This document shows positions 26,287 through 33,367 of a stretch of 64,000 nucleotides of DNA, in pieces (within the stretch, counting starts at the first letter, position 1; each line of letters begins with the position of its first letter). This stretch comes from Acidovorax sp. NCPPB 3576. GTDB taxonomy: Bacteria > Pseudomonadota > Gammaproteobacteria > Burkholderiales > Burkholderiaceae_C. The notes below the pieces were generated by a model. It worked only from the letters and a program-made list of their open reading frames with translations. It was not told where the DNA came from and did not search any database. A program made the position numbers and the translations under genes. The stretch covers positions 337,501 through 401,500 of the forward strand of contig NZ_CP097267.1 of assembly GCF_028473605.1 (NCBI RefSeq), read 5' to 3'.

Positions 26287-27068
26287 AGCTTCCCCTCTTT
26301 TGCAGCCGCGCGAATGCGCTCCTTGCGAGGCTTGCACTCATCCAAGTAGTGGTTCAGCGACTCCTTTCCCTTTTTGCTCAGGCGTTCATACACAGGGTGT
26401 GCGCGAAGCTGGCTCGCGGTCACAGTGACGTTGCGGCCGGTTTCGTCGCGGACTGTGTACTCATCTTCGGTGCTTTCAGGCATGAAGGTTCCGACGTGCT
26501 GGATTGCCCCGATCAAGGTGTTCAAGAGTGCGGGGTCATCGACCATCGACTGGTGGCTGTGAACGTGGACTCTGGCGACAAAAGCGTCTGGAAAATCGAC
26601 CTTCATCCGATCCACGACGGTGGCGGCATCTGCCCAGGACAGGTGCCGGAACTCCAGCCGATGGCCGTGGGACGTCCACGCTTCGTAGCGGTACTGCGAT
26701 CCGCCGACCTCAGCGAGATGCAGCCAGTCCTTCAGCAGATGGCGCTTCTCGGAAAATTCATGCTCGGCCGCGTTGTGCCGGCCTTGATCCTTCAGGCGTT
26801 CCACCGCCCACTCGGGCAGCGGCGCTACCGGGTGAGGGTGGATCCTGTCGCGACACTGGTGTGTCTCCAGCACCGAATCGATGACGGACCACCAGTGGAC
26901 GCCGATTTCTCCGATGCGCTCCAGAACGTCCTGCGCGGTGATAGGGTCGGGCAGGGCTGGCTGGGGCCTGCGCTTGTTTGGCGAGAGGCGGCTGGTGGGT
27001 GTGCCCGTGGTGGGGCGGTTGCCTGCCGTGGTTGCGGGCGCGGGTGTCCCTGCGATACGATTCGCCAT
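26283..27068 (-). CDS. Hypothetical prophage protein, first gene after a spacer
   Basis: 261 residues. The first 40 are rich in Pro and Thr and probably disordered. The rest is a soluble mixed fold with Trp and His clusters (for example HVHSHQSMVDDPALLNTLIG). AAGGAATTCAGATC precedes the ATG. It is not a family that I recognise. It heads a run of overlapping genes that ends in int. Confidence 0.6.
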   Translation of the reverse strand: MANRIAGTPAPATTAGNRPTTGTPTSRLSPNKRRPQPALPDPITAQDVLERIGEIGVHWWSVIDSVLETHQCRDRIHPHPVAPLPEWAVERLKDQGRHNAAEHEFSEKRHLLKDWLHLAEVGGSQYRYEAWTSHGHRLEFRHLSWADAATVVDRMKVDFPDAFVARVHVHSHQSMVDDPALLNTLIGAIQHVGTFMPESTEDEYTVRDETGRNVTVTASQLRAHPVYERLSKKGKESLNHYLDECKPRKERIRAAAKEGKL

Positions 27069-27100
27069 GATCTGAATTCCTTGCTATGGTTTTTGATCTA

Positions 27101-27136
27101 GAAGCCCTGATGCGCTCTCACCTGCATCGGGGCTTC
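27101..27136. promoter_or_regulatory. Inverted repeat in spacer of the leftward operon
   Basis: GAAGCCC-T-GATGC (27101-27113) pairs with GCATC-G-GGGCTTC (27124-27136). There is no T-run on the minus strand after it, so it is more likely an attenuator or RNA-stability hairpin than a full terminator. The 133-base spacer holds no gene. Confidence 0.45.
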
Positions 27137-27201
27137 GCCGTTTTGGCCGGTTGCCTGAAAAGTGCAACCGTTCCTGCCGCTGGAGGCGGCGGTGGGCGCG
27201 G

Positions 27202-28119
27202 TCACAACAGTGCTCCTTGCGGCTCGTCTGGGCCCTTCGGCAGCTTCTGGGCGAACACACCCTTCGCCTTACCGCGCTGTGACCTCTCTTGCGGAAGGTT
27301 GTCGCGCACCAGAGGCACCACCGATTCCCACCAGTCGATTTGGATGCCGCCGTGATCGTTCATCGCTCTGAAATCGTGGGCCTCGCCGTACTTGGCTCCT
27401 TCTTCGGTGAGGGCGTAGCCGCTCTCTGTGTGCCGCTGCAGGCCCAGCGCGATCAGGACCTTGTTGACCACCTGCGAACTGACCTTCGCGCGACCAGTCT
27501 GCTCCGCAACGCGCGCACCGATCTGGGTAGGGTTCAGGTGGACCATGTGCTCCAGCGCCACGGGTGGGAGCGCCCGGCGAAACTCGCTGAAGTCAATGCC
27601 GGTGTGTTCCTGAAATGCCTTGAGCTTTGCGGCTGCAACCATGCCTAGCCGCACGCCCGGCACCTGCTTCAGTGCATCGCCCACGAAGTTGATGATCTTC
27701 ACTTGCTCAAGTGGCGTGCGGCCACGCACGGGGGGGCGCTTGGCCTTCTCGGGCTGGGGCAGGGCGGCGGCTTCCTTGGCGCGGAAGTAGCCGGTAACCA
27801 CCTGGCGCTGGACTTGCCATGCGAGATCGTCGGTGAACGGCTTCACCAGCATGGTGTAACCCTGCTCGGTGATGAGCATGCCCTTTGGGGTGCGCGGTGC
27901 GAAAGCATCGCCCAGCGACTGCGTACGAATTTCGTCCGCAGTCACCTCGAAGTAGTCCTCGCCTTCCACAAGACGATGCTTGTGCTCGTTGAAGTTGCGG
28001 CGCGCCGTGCCCTCCGGCCGGCCATGCACGGCGTCGATCTGCGCCAGCGTTGCGACCCGCTGGCCCTGGTACTCAATCACCTGCAGGGCGGTTTCGTTGA
28101 TCTTGACGATGTTGCTCAC
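27202..28119 (-). CDS. ORF6N-domain antirepressor-like protein
   Basis: 305 residues. The N-terminal 110 residues fit the ORF6N/Bro-N type domain of phage antirepressors and regulators (QVIEYQGQRVATLAQIDAVH, then the GMLITEQGYTMLVKPF core). The C-terminal part has a helical DNA-binding-like segment (QIGARVAEQTGRAKVSSQVV). Such proteins usually modulate the lytic switch. Its ATG overlaps the stop of the small ribbon-helix-helix gene upstream (ATGA), and both are read from a divergent promoter. Confidence 0.75.
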   Translation of the reverse strand: MSNIVKINETALQVIEYQGQRVATLAQIDAVHGRPEGTARRNFNEHKHRLVEGEDYFEVTADEIRTQSLGDAFAPRTPKGMLITEQGYTMLVKPFTDDLAWQVQRQVVTGYFRAKEAAALPQPEKAKRPPVRGRTPLEQVKIINFVGDALKQVPGVRLGMVAAAKLKAFQEHTGIDFSEFRRALPPVALEHMVHLNPTQIGARVAEQTGRAKVSSQVVNKVLIALGLQRHTESGYALTEEGAKYGEAHDFRAMNDHGGIQIDWWESVVPLVRDNLPQERSQRGKAKGVFAQKLPKGPDEPQGALL

Positions 28120-28277
28120 TGCTGCTGTCCTTTCTGAGCGACCTCGCGCTCAAGCAAACGAACGATCAGGCTGTTCAAGCTCAAGTGCTCTGACTTTGCG
28201 AGCCCCTTCGCCTTTTCCTGAAGCGGGCCGGGAACACGAAGCGTGAACGTCACGCCCTGGGGCTGCTGGGTGTCCAT
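28116..28277 (-). CDS. Small ribbon-helix-helix (Arc/CopG-like) regulator
   Basis: 53 residues: a beta strand (GVTFTLRVPGP) followed by two helices (LQEKAKGLAKSEHLSLNSLI), the Arc/CopG layout of a dimeric DNA-binding protein. The ATG at 28277 is preferred over one at 28313, because the best promoter would start transcripts near 28311. It is coupled to the ORF6N gene and faces the Arc-like gene at 28381 across a shared operator region. Confidence 0.75.
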   Translation of the reverse strand: MDTQQPQGVTFTLRVPGPLQEKAKGLAKSEHLSLNSLIVRLLEREVAQKGQQQ

Positions 28278-28291
28278 ACTCTTGTCCTCGT

Positions 28292-28362
28292 CGGCTTCAA
28301 AGTGAAGCCGCACAATTAATGTAGTTCGGCTTCATTTTGGTGTCAACACCATTTTGAAGCCG
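28292..28362. promoter_or_regulatory. Divergent promoter and four-half-site operator
   Basis: CGGCTTCA or its complement TGAAGCCG occurs four times: 28292-28299, 28303-28310 (complement), 28327-28334 and 28355-28362 (complement), giving pairs with 3- and 20-base spacers. A leftward promoter with perfect TTGACA (28341-28346 on the complement) and TACATT at 28318-28323, 17 bases apart, has one half-site in its spacer. TAAAAT at 28368-28373 can serve the rightward gene. The layout fits ribbon-helix-helix autoregulation. Confidence 0.7.
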
Positions 28363-28380
28363 GCGGGTAAAATTCACCAT

Positions 28381-28866
28381 ATGGCTCAAGACGACTACAT
28401 CCGCACAGCGCTGCGCGTCCCCCCCGACTTGCACAAGGAAATTCACGAGGCTGCTGACAAGGCCGGACGAAGCTTCAATGCCGAGATCATCGAAAGGCTT
28501 CAGCAGACCGGTCTTGAGGGGCGTCGCCTTGAAGCTGAGCAAGCTCTGAAAGCCACGTTTGTTGGCGTGCAATCGATGCTGTGTTTCCACCTCAGGCAGT
28601 TCTATGCGTTGCTGCCACCAGCCGCACAGGCAAAGCCTGTCAATAAAGCTGTGCGAGACATGGCAATTGCAATCGGGCATGGAACACCGGACGACATTGT
28701 TCGAACGATGCAGACCTATTTCAAATTGGACAGTGCCAAGTCCGTTGAGCACATCGCGCATTCGATTCACGAAAGCCGTACGGTCATGGATGCCGCCATT
28801 CAAGCGGCCCCAGGCAATCCCGAAGAACTGCAGGAAATCGCCAAGGATCTCAAGGCTGAACCCTGA
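28381..28866 (+). CDS. Arc-like ribbon-helix-helix regulator with helical C-terminal extension
   Basis: 161 residues. The first 45 are an Arc-type domain: YIRTALRVPPDLHKEIHEAA, then RSFNAEIIERLQ. A helical region of about 110 residues of unknown role follows and ends in a charged helix. The ATG at 28381 follows the operator closely. A 28-base palindromic element begins at its stop codon and recurs, with three changes, at the stop of the XRE gene 1.5 kb downstream. Confidence 0.8.
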   Translation: MAQDDYIRTALRVPPDLHKEIHEAADKAGRSFNAEIIERLQQTGLEGRRLEAEQALKATFVGVQSMLCFHLRQFYALLPPAAQAKPVNKAVRDMAIAIGHGTPDDIVRTMQTYFKLDSAKSVEHIAHSIHESRTVMDAAIQAAPGNPEELQEIAKDLKAEP

Positions 28867-28891
28867 TCCCACTACAAAATCTTTGTAGTGC
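28864..28891. repeat. 28-base palindromic element, copy 1
   Basis: It starts with the TGA stop of the Arc-like gene and contains ACTACAAA-ATC-TTTGTAGT, a perfect 8-base inverted repeat. Copy 2 at 30377-30404 matches in 25 of 28 positions and also begins at a stop codon. Without a T-run it is a poor intrinsic terminator, so an operator or RNA-binding site is as likely. Confidence 0.7.
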
Positions 28892-28931
28892 TTCACATCG
28901 TGGTCGTGCCATCGGGCAGCAAGGACATGGC

Positions 28932-29609
28932 TCATGATGGCTGTCCTCTCTGTTGGGTAGTGGAAGTGCGCTTCCCCTTGAAGGTGGAGCGCGAGAGATG
29001 GGCTTGAACTGCAGGAAGCCCAGACAGTCTTTTGTAGGTGTGCTTTTCTTGACGCGGCACTCGATTGCCAATCTTTGGGCGCATGTCCAAATGCGCGGGT
29101 GGCCAGCCCGCCTTAAGGCGTAGATCCAGCGTCCCCTCTGGCACTCTGAACTTTTCCGCCCATTCCCGAAGCTCACGGACTTCGCCTTCGATTTCCCAGA
29201 ACACGGTCCCAACGGGTGTGCCGATATCTTCTGGTTTGCGCCAGCGGCGGCATTGAGCCCGATCTGTGATGCTCATGCGTGCCCGCATCGCACGGTCGCG
29301 CGCATTGTCTTTTGCAGTGCCCAGGTAAAGGTGGTCGGGGTTACAGCAGTTCGGCACATCGCATTTGTGCAGAACCCACCAATTTCCATTGGACAGCGCG
29401 GAGGGACTGATTGGACCGTGCTTCAACTCGTAGGCCAGTCGGTGTGCAGAGAAGGAAAAGCCCCCGGCACTGACCAACTGATAGCCATTTGAATACCTGC
29501 CACGGCCGATAAGAAGGTGGCAACCGCCTTCCGCCTGGGTTAGTCGGCTGGCCAGTTTTGATCTTACTTTTTCAACCTGCCAGGGCTCGAGCAAGGCGAT
29601 GGATTTCAT
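28932..29609 (-). CDS. HNH homing-type endonuclease
   Basis: 225 residues. The core HRLAYELKHGPI, VLHKCDVPNCCNPDHLYLG and DNARDRA is the HNH_3 type nuclease found in phage homing endonucleases, with Cys and His ligands in place. The C-terminal half, with WRKPEDIGTPVGTVFWEIEG, may bind DNA. The ATG at 29609 overlaps the stop of the small gene upstream, which decides the start. As the partner of a divergent regulator it mirrors the ORF6N module. Confidence 0.8.
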   Translation of the reverse strand: MKSIALLEPWQVEKVRSKLASRLTQAEGGCHLLIGRGRYSNGYQLVSAGGFSFSAHRLAYELKHGPISPSALSNGNWWVLHKCDVPNCCNPDHLYLGTAKDNARDRAMRARMSITDRAQCRRWRKPEDIGTPVGTVFWEIEGEVRELREWAEKFRVPEGTLDLRLKAGWPPAHLDMRPKIGNRVPRQEKHTYKRLSGLPAVQAHLSRSTFKGKRTSTTQQRGQPS

Positions 29610-29794
29610 GATTTCGGCCCTTCCTGCTGCGATGGCTGGGCGCGAGCAAACGCTTCCTCTAACAGCCGGTTTGCGATCCAGCCCTGGCTGCGTTCCTGCT
29701 CTTTCGCCAACTGGGTGATCCATGCCTTGAGTTCTGGACGGACTTTGTGTTGTATCCACCCAGGCGACTTAGCTGTATCCTCTGCAGTACTCAA
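29606..29794 (-). CDS. Small ribbon-helix-helix-like regulator
   Basis: 62 residues with PGWIQHKVRPELKAWITQLA followed by SQGWIANRLLEEAFA. This is a strand plus two helices, compatible with a ribbon-helix-helix protein. It overlaps the HNH gene by four bases and is divergent from the XRE gene, with 87 bases between them. Confidence 0.6.
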   Translation of the reverse strand: MSTAEDTAKSPGWIQHKVRPELKAWITQLAKEQERSQGWIANRLLEEAFARAQPSQQEGPKS

Positions 29795-29847
29795 TTTAAG
29801 CTCCTCTACGACGTTTCTAAGCGTTTATGTTGATTGTATGTAGTTTG

Positions 29848-29867
29848 AAGTACTTTTCAAAGTACTT
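29848..29867. promoter_or_regulatory. Two AAGTACTT palindromes, probable operator
   Basis: AAGTACTT at 29848-29855 and 29860-29867, centres 12 bases apart, lie 15-34 bases before the XRE gene in an AT-rich divergent promoter region. No Shine-Dalgarno sequence precedes that gene, which may therefore be translated from a short or leaderless transcript. Confidence 0.6.
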
Positions 29868-29881
29868 TTCATTTAGTTCTC

Positions 29882-30379
29882 ATGACTGATTACAAAGACT
29901 TTGCAATTCGGCTATCACTGGCGCGCAACCGAGCCGCGATGAGCCAGGGCGAAATCGCTCAGCAAGTTGGAATCACTCAAACGCAGGTGTCCCGATACGA
30001 AATTGGCAAGGCCTTCCCTCGGCCTGCGACACTGCGCGCTCTGGCGACGGCTTTGGGAGTTACTCCTGAGTGGTTGGTTAACGGTGAGGGGGACGGGCGA
30101 CAGATGCTGGTGAAGGTCGGCGCGCCCAGAGGGGCTTTCAGCTGGCTCACGATTCACGGCGATCCCGCTACGCTGGACGGCTTTACGGAATTGGCGGCGA
30201 AGGAGGGGATGACGCCCGATCGATTTCTCGCCAAACTGGTCGCGGAACACATGACCAAACTCCAGGCGAAGGATGGCGCGGGCCCCGTCGAAGACAGTGA
30301 CCTCGCCCAACTCAGCAAGAGAATTCGAGCTTTGGAGGCAAGGGTGGGAACGGGTGACGATGCCGAGCCCAAGGCCTGA
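29882..30379 (+). CDS. XRE-family repressor with C-terminal ribbon-helix-helix-like and coiled segments
   Basis: 165 residues. Residues 1-70 are an HTH_3 domain (MSQGEIAQQVGITQTQVSRY, RALATALGVTPEWLVNGEG). Residues 100-130 (TLDGFTELAAKEGMTPDRFL and onward) resemble a ribbon-helix-helix unit. A heptad-like helix (LAQLSKRIRALEARV) ends the protein. There is no S24 protease domain, so it is not self-cleaving. The divergent gene is a small ribbon-helix-helix protein followed by an HNH nuclease. Confidence 0.82.
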   Translation: MTDYKDFAIRLSLARNRAAMSQGEIAQQVGITQTQVSRYEIGKAFPRPATLRALATALGVTPEWLVNGEGDGRQMLVKVGAPRGAFSWLTIHGDPATLDGFTELAAKEGMTPDRFLAKLVAEHMTKLQAKDGAGPVEDSDLAQLSKRIRALEARVGTGDDAEPKA

Positions 30380-30404
30380 TCCCAATACAAAACTTTTGTA
30401 GTGC
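30377..30404. repeat. 28-base palindromic element, copy 2
   Basis: It begins at the TGA of the XRE gene and contains TACAAAA-C-TTTTGTA, a perfect 7-base inverted repeat. Copy 1 is at 28864-28891. Confidence 0.7.
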
Positions 30405-30626
30405 CCAATGTGCGCAGGTTCGCGCACCCCTACCGTTGTGGAAATCGCAATGGTTACCATCACACCACTCCCTTCGGCCAGCGCTTGCACTTGCACAAAA
30501 CCGCTTCCGCTGCGGTTTTCCTCCCCCACAGTGAGGGCGGTATCAAAGCTGACGGGGTTACTGTTCGCGCCCAGCGTGACGAATGTCCATCTTGCAGCCG
30601 GATTTATCTGTAGCAACAAATAATCC
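30405..30626. other. 222-base stretch without a confident gene
   Basis: Short frames are open on both strands (71 codons plus, from 30408; a longer one minus), but neither has a ribosome binding site or a recognisable domain. The stretch ends in the AT-rich promoter of the toxin gene. Confidence 0.5.
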
Positions 30627-30655
30627 TTGCGTTGCAAATTTAACGTTACTACAAT
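30627..30655 (+). promoter_or_regulatory. Probable promoter of the toxin-antitoxin pair
   Basis: TTGCGT (30627-30632) and TACAAT (30650-30655) are 17 bases apart, just before the toxin gene, in an AT-rich segment. Confidence 0.5.
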
Positions 30656-30661
30656 AAATTC

Positions 30662-30988
30662 ATGTTCACCGTGATCGAGACCCCCGAATTTGTCGCCTGG
30701 GCCTCGCAAGTCTGGTCCGATGAAGAGCGTGCTGACTTCATCAGTTGGATCGCGGTGAACACCGAAGCTGGTGACGTCATCCCGGGCTCTGGCGGGTTGC
30801 GCAAGGTGCGCTGGGCGCGGGCAGGGATGGGCAAGCGAGGCGGCGCGCGGGTGATTTACTTCACGCGCAACGAGCGCGGCGAGGTCGTTCTGATCTTGGT
30901 GTACGCCAAGGCCAAGTTCGACAACATCAGCGCCGATGTGTTGAAGGCCATCAAGGAGAAATTCGATGCCGAAAATCAAAGACCCTGA
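30662..30988 (+). CDS. RelE/HigB-type toxin
   Basis: 108 residues: ETPEFVAWASQVWSDEERAD, GDVIPGSGGLRKVRWA, GGARVIYFTRNERGEVVLIL and VYAKAKFDN. This is the RelE-superfamily pattern of ribosome-dependent mRNA interferases, with the GLRK(V/I)R and ARVIYF strands characteristic of the HigB/RelE-like group. The toxin gene comes first and overlaps the antitoxin start by 23 bases. In a prophage such modules stabilise the lysogen or block other phages. Confidence 0.85.
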   Translation: MFTVIETPEFVAWASQVWSDEERADFISWIAVNTEAGDVIPGSGGLRKVRWARAGMGKRGGARVIYFTRNERGEVVLILVYAKAKFDNISADVLKAIKEKFDAENQRP

Positions 30989-31247
30989 AGTGGCGCAGTT
31001 TGAAGCAGCTCTGCTGCGCAGCATGGACCAAGCCGTGCGTGGCGAGTACGCTGCTGTGCATACCTCGGAGCAGATTGTTGCGCGCAAGCGTGGGCGGCCA
31101 GCGGGGACTGTAAAGACTGACGCGAAGGTGTCTACCACCATTCGCTTTGACGCAGACGTGCTGCAAGCGCTCAAGGCCACGGGCCAGGGCTGGCAGACGC
31201 GGGCCAACGATTTGCTGCGGGCTGACATCAAGGCAGGGCGGTTGTAG
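30966..31247 (+). CDS. BrnA-like antitoxin
   Basis: 93 residues. The C-terminal half KVSTTIRFDADVLQALKATG followed by QGWQTRANDLLRADIKAG is the BrnA-type ribbon-helix-helix DNA-binding region. The N-terminal half (KDPEVAQFEAALLRSMDQAV) probably wraps the toxin. It starts inside the toxin gene and is translated by coupling. BrnA usually partners BrnT; here the partner is a RelE/HigB-type toxin. Confidence 0.8.
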   Translation: MPKIKDPEVAQFEAALLRSMDQAVRGEYAAVHTSEQIVARKRGRPAGTVKTDAKVSTTIRFDADVLQALKATGQGWQTRANDLLRADIKAGRL

Positions 31248-31284
31248 GCGCCGCAAGCCTTCGTGGAAATTGCCAGGGCTGTCA

Positions 31285-31878
31285 TCACCACGGCCTCCCT
31301 GCCAGCCGCTCCAGCAATGGCCGCTCGCGGTATTCGCCGAATGCGCCGTTGAAGAACTCGTTCGCGCCGTCGTGCACGATGCGGTCGAGCTTGGGGCTCG
31401 TTTGCATGGCGCGCAGGAAGGCCATGGTGTGGCACCACTTCAGCGGGCGGGTGGTGATCTCGTCGTCCTTGGTCGCGCTGTTCTCGAGATCCAGCACGCA
31501 GATCAGGCTATGGCTGCGGTCGCCATACTTGCGCACCATCTCGGTGTCGCGGTCAGCGGTGCCGCAGTTGATGGCCTCGAAGATCTGGATCCGGCTGGCC
31601 TTCTTGTCGAGCGCACTGCAAAGGCGCATCAAGTACTCGCCGATTTCGATCTCACTCGACCGCAATAGCAGTTGGCGCTCGGCAGCATCGGCCAGTTCGC
31701 TGATCGCGACGCCTTGCGTCGCCCCGTCTGGCGCGTTATCCCGCTGCCGCTCCCAGTAGTCGCGCACCCAGTCTGCGTCCTGTGTGCCCTTCACCACGCG
31801 TCGGGCGACGATCCGCAGACCCACGAGCTGCTTGATCAGTTGGTCGCCGCTTTCTTCTCCCGAAATGCTGAAGTTCAT
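31285..31878 (-). CDS. Hypothetical prophage protein of the PL-type operon
   Basis: 197 residues from the ATG at 31878 (MNFSISGEESGDQLIKQLVG). Soluble mixed helix/strand; no motif recognised. The ATG overlaps the stop of a 40-codon gene upstream (ATGA). It is the last gene of a leftward chain that begins at 33949. The longer frame upstream is Arg-rich and is rejected. Confidence 0.6.
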   Translation of the reverse strand: MNFSISGEESGDQLIKQLVGLRIVARRVVKGTQDADWVRDYWERQRDNAPDGATQGVAISELADAAERQLLLRSSEIEIGEYLMRLCSALDKKASRIQIFEAINCGTADRDTEMVRKYGDRSHSLICVLDLENSATKDDEITTRPLKWCHTMAFLRAMQTSPKLDRIVHDGANEFFNGAFGEYRERPLLERLAGRPW

Positions 31879-31997
31879 GGGCGGCTCCCACGAGCTCGCC
31901 ACAGCAGGCCGGCGGCCCAGGTGACGGCATCGACAGGCCCAGCGCCAGCGGCGCGCCGCATGCCGGCCAGCCGGCAAAGAAGGATGACTTGCTTCAT
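31875..31997 (-). CDS. Very small coupled gene, 40 residues
   Basis: The product MKQVILLCRLAGMRRAAGAG and 20 further residues is hydrophobic and basic. Its ATG overlaps the stop of the gene before it and its TGA overlaps the ATG of the gene after it, both as ATGA. That double coupling is the reason to accept it. It could be a small membrane-associated peptide or only a translational bridge. Confidence 0.5.
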   Translation of the reverse strand: MKQVILLCRLAGMRRAAGAGPVDAVTWAAGLLWRARGSRP

Positions 31998-32392
31998 TTC
32001 GATGCTCCTTTCGTTCGGGTGACGGTGACGGGGGCGATCTGAAAAGCCGCGCCGTTGTTGATCTCAGCCTCGATCAGCAGGCTTCGCTTGGCCGGGTCAA
32101 CGCCCGCAGCGGTCAGCTGTGCATGGCGAAGCGCGGCGTAGTGCTGGCGCAGGCGCTCCTTCCCCCCGATCTCGTTGCTGTTGCCCTCGCAAAAGGCGCA
32201 CATGCAGCGCACTCCGGTGGCGCGATCCTGCCGGCCCTGAAGCTCTGCGGCTCGCACGGCATCGGCCGACGTGACGTTCTGCCGGCAGAAGAAGCGCAGG
32301 GCGCGGGCATCCATCGGAGGCATGCCGTGGCACGCGTCGAGCCGGACTTCGAGCAGGGCCTGCTGGCTCATGGATAGAGTTGTGGAGCTCAT
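31994..32392 (-). CDS. Hypothetical prophage protein with CxxC motif
   Basis: 132 residues from the ATG at 32392. A central MCAFCEGNSNEIGGKERLRQ segment with nearby cysteines could bind a metal. The stop overlaps the next ATG by three bases, and its own ATG overlaps the stop of the membrane-protein gene upstream. The function is unknown. Confidence 0.6.
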   Translation of the reverse strand: MSSTTLSMSQQALLEVRLDACHGMPPMDARALRFFCRQNVTSADAVRAAELQGRQDRATGVRCMCAFCEGNSNEIGGKERLRQHYAALRHAQLTAAGVDPAKRSLLIEAEINNGAAFQIAPVTVTRTKGASK

Positions 32393-32583
32393 GCCCACCG
32401 CCACACTGCGCGGGCCAGCACGGCCACGATGAAAAGCGCTGCCATGGAGCCCATGAACGCGGCTGCCCACGCCCTTTGCGGGTTAGGGCGGCGGCATTCG
32501 CCCCGGGCAGCCTGGCTTTCTGCTTCTGCACACTGACGCTCATAGTCCCTTCGGGCGTTCTGAATTTCGCGCTCGGTAGTCAT
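32389..32583 (-). CDS. Small membrane protein
   Basis: 64 residues: a charged N-terminal helix (REIQNARRDYERQCAEAESQ) and one C-terminal membrane segment (AAFMGSMAALFIVAVLARAV). This C-tail anchored layout occurs in phage superinfection-exclusion and lysis-control proteins, but no family is recognised. It is coupled on both sides by four-base overlaps. Confidence 0.6.
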   Translation of the reverse strand: MTTEREIQNARRDYERQCAEAESQAARGECRRPNPQRAWAAAFMGSMAALFIVAVLARAVWRWA

Positions 32584-32645
32584 GCCGCTGCCCTTGCGAG
32601 TTCAGTACGGCGCATGCGCCGCGCCGGTGCTGTGGTTTTGTTCAT
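32580..32645 (-). CDS. Possible 21-residue leader peptide gene
   Basis: The frame reads MNKTTAPARRMRRTELARAA plus one Ala from an ATG at 32645, with AAGGGCTGAA before it, and ends overlapping the next ATG (ATGA). It lies directly after the pentanucleotide repeat. The frame remains open into the repeat upstream, so the true start is uncertain. Confidence 0.35.
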   Translation of the reverse strand: MNKTTAPARRMRRTELARAAA

Positions 32646-32670
32646 TTCAGCCCTTCGAATTTGATTGATC

Positions 32671-32855
32671 CCATGCCTGCCAAGCCATTCCGAGCCATGC
32701 CCTGCCCAGCCTCGCCGTGCCTGGCCCCGCCGTGCCTGCCCTACCAAGCCACACCTCGCCTCGACGCGACTCACCGCGCCATGCCTCGCCTGCCAAGAGT
32801 TGCCGAGCCACACCCTGCCAAGCCGTGCCACACCTCGCATCGCCTGCCATGCCGA
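32671..32855. repeat. Degenerate pentanucleotide repeat (CCNNG type)
   Basis: About 185 bases follow a five-base rhythm: CCATT CCGAG CCATG CCCTG and so on, with CC fixed and the other bases variable. On the minus strand it reads as GGCNN units. It lies between two genes of the leftward operon, starting right after the stop of the 167-residue gene. The repeat is strongly strand-biased (C-rich plus strand) and can be read through in one minus frame. Confidence 0.8.
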
Positions 32856-32860
32856 GAAGG

Positions 32861-33364
32861 TCATGCCGTAATGCCCTCTTTCGGTTGCAACTGCAGCGCT
32901 ACCTGGTCGAGTGCTTCAAACACGCCCGCCAACTCCTGCAACTCGCGCCACTTGCGGCTGACTGCTGAGAGTTCGGCGTGGGCGCGTTTGAGCACCTGGG
33001 CCCGCATCTCGCCATCGTTCATCGCGCGCACCGATGATTCGTACACGCGCTCACCCGTACCTGTTTCGACGGGCAGGAAGGCGCGAACAGTGCGCGGCGG
33101 GGCCGATGCCTCGGGCTCTTCGAACACCACCGTCACGCTGCGAATCAGGTGTCCCGCCTGGTCGAGCCGATAGCGCTCGGCGGCCTTCGAGTCGTCCCAT
33201 TCGAAGTGCGGGTGCAGCACACTGCTGGGCTGTGCTGCGTCGGCCACCACCGACTCGGGGGTGAGGCCGTTTGCTTTGCTGCGGATCTGGTCGAGTCGTT
33301 CGCCGACTGCCTGGGCGTCACCGCTGATGTGCGCGCCGGCCTTGAATTGGTAGACGGTCTTCAT
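32861..33364 (-). CDS. Hypothetical prophage protein
   Basis: 167 residues, MKTVYQFKAGAHISGDAQAV and onward. The N-terminal half is mixed and the C-terminal 60 residues are helical (LKRAHAELSAVSRKWRELQE). No recognised domain. It follows the 193-residue gene by three bases and precedes the pentamer repeat. Confidence 0.65.
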   Translation of the reverse strand: MKTVYQFKAGAHISGDAQAVGERLDQIRSKANGLTPESVVADAAQPSSVLHPHFEWDDSKAAERYRLDQAGHLIRSVTVVFEEPEASAPPRTVRAFLPVETGTGERVYESSVRAMNDGEMRAQVLKRAHAELSAVSRKWRELQELAGVFEALDQVALQLQPKEGITA

Positions 33365-33367
33365 GGG

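Noticed and set aside
30408..30623. 71-codon plus frame and an overlapping long minus frame between the XRE gene and the toxin
   Set aside because: Neither has a ribosome binding site, a domain or coupling, and both look equally plausible by composition.
32671..32855. CRISPR array
   Set aside because: The repeat has a five-base period with degenerate units and no spacers; no cas genes are in the window.
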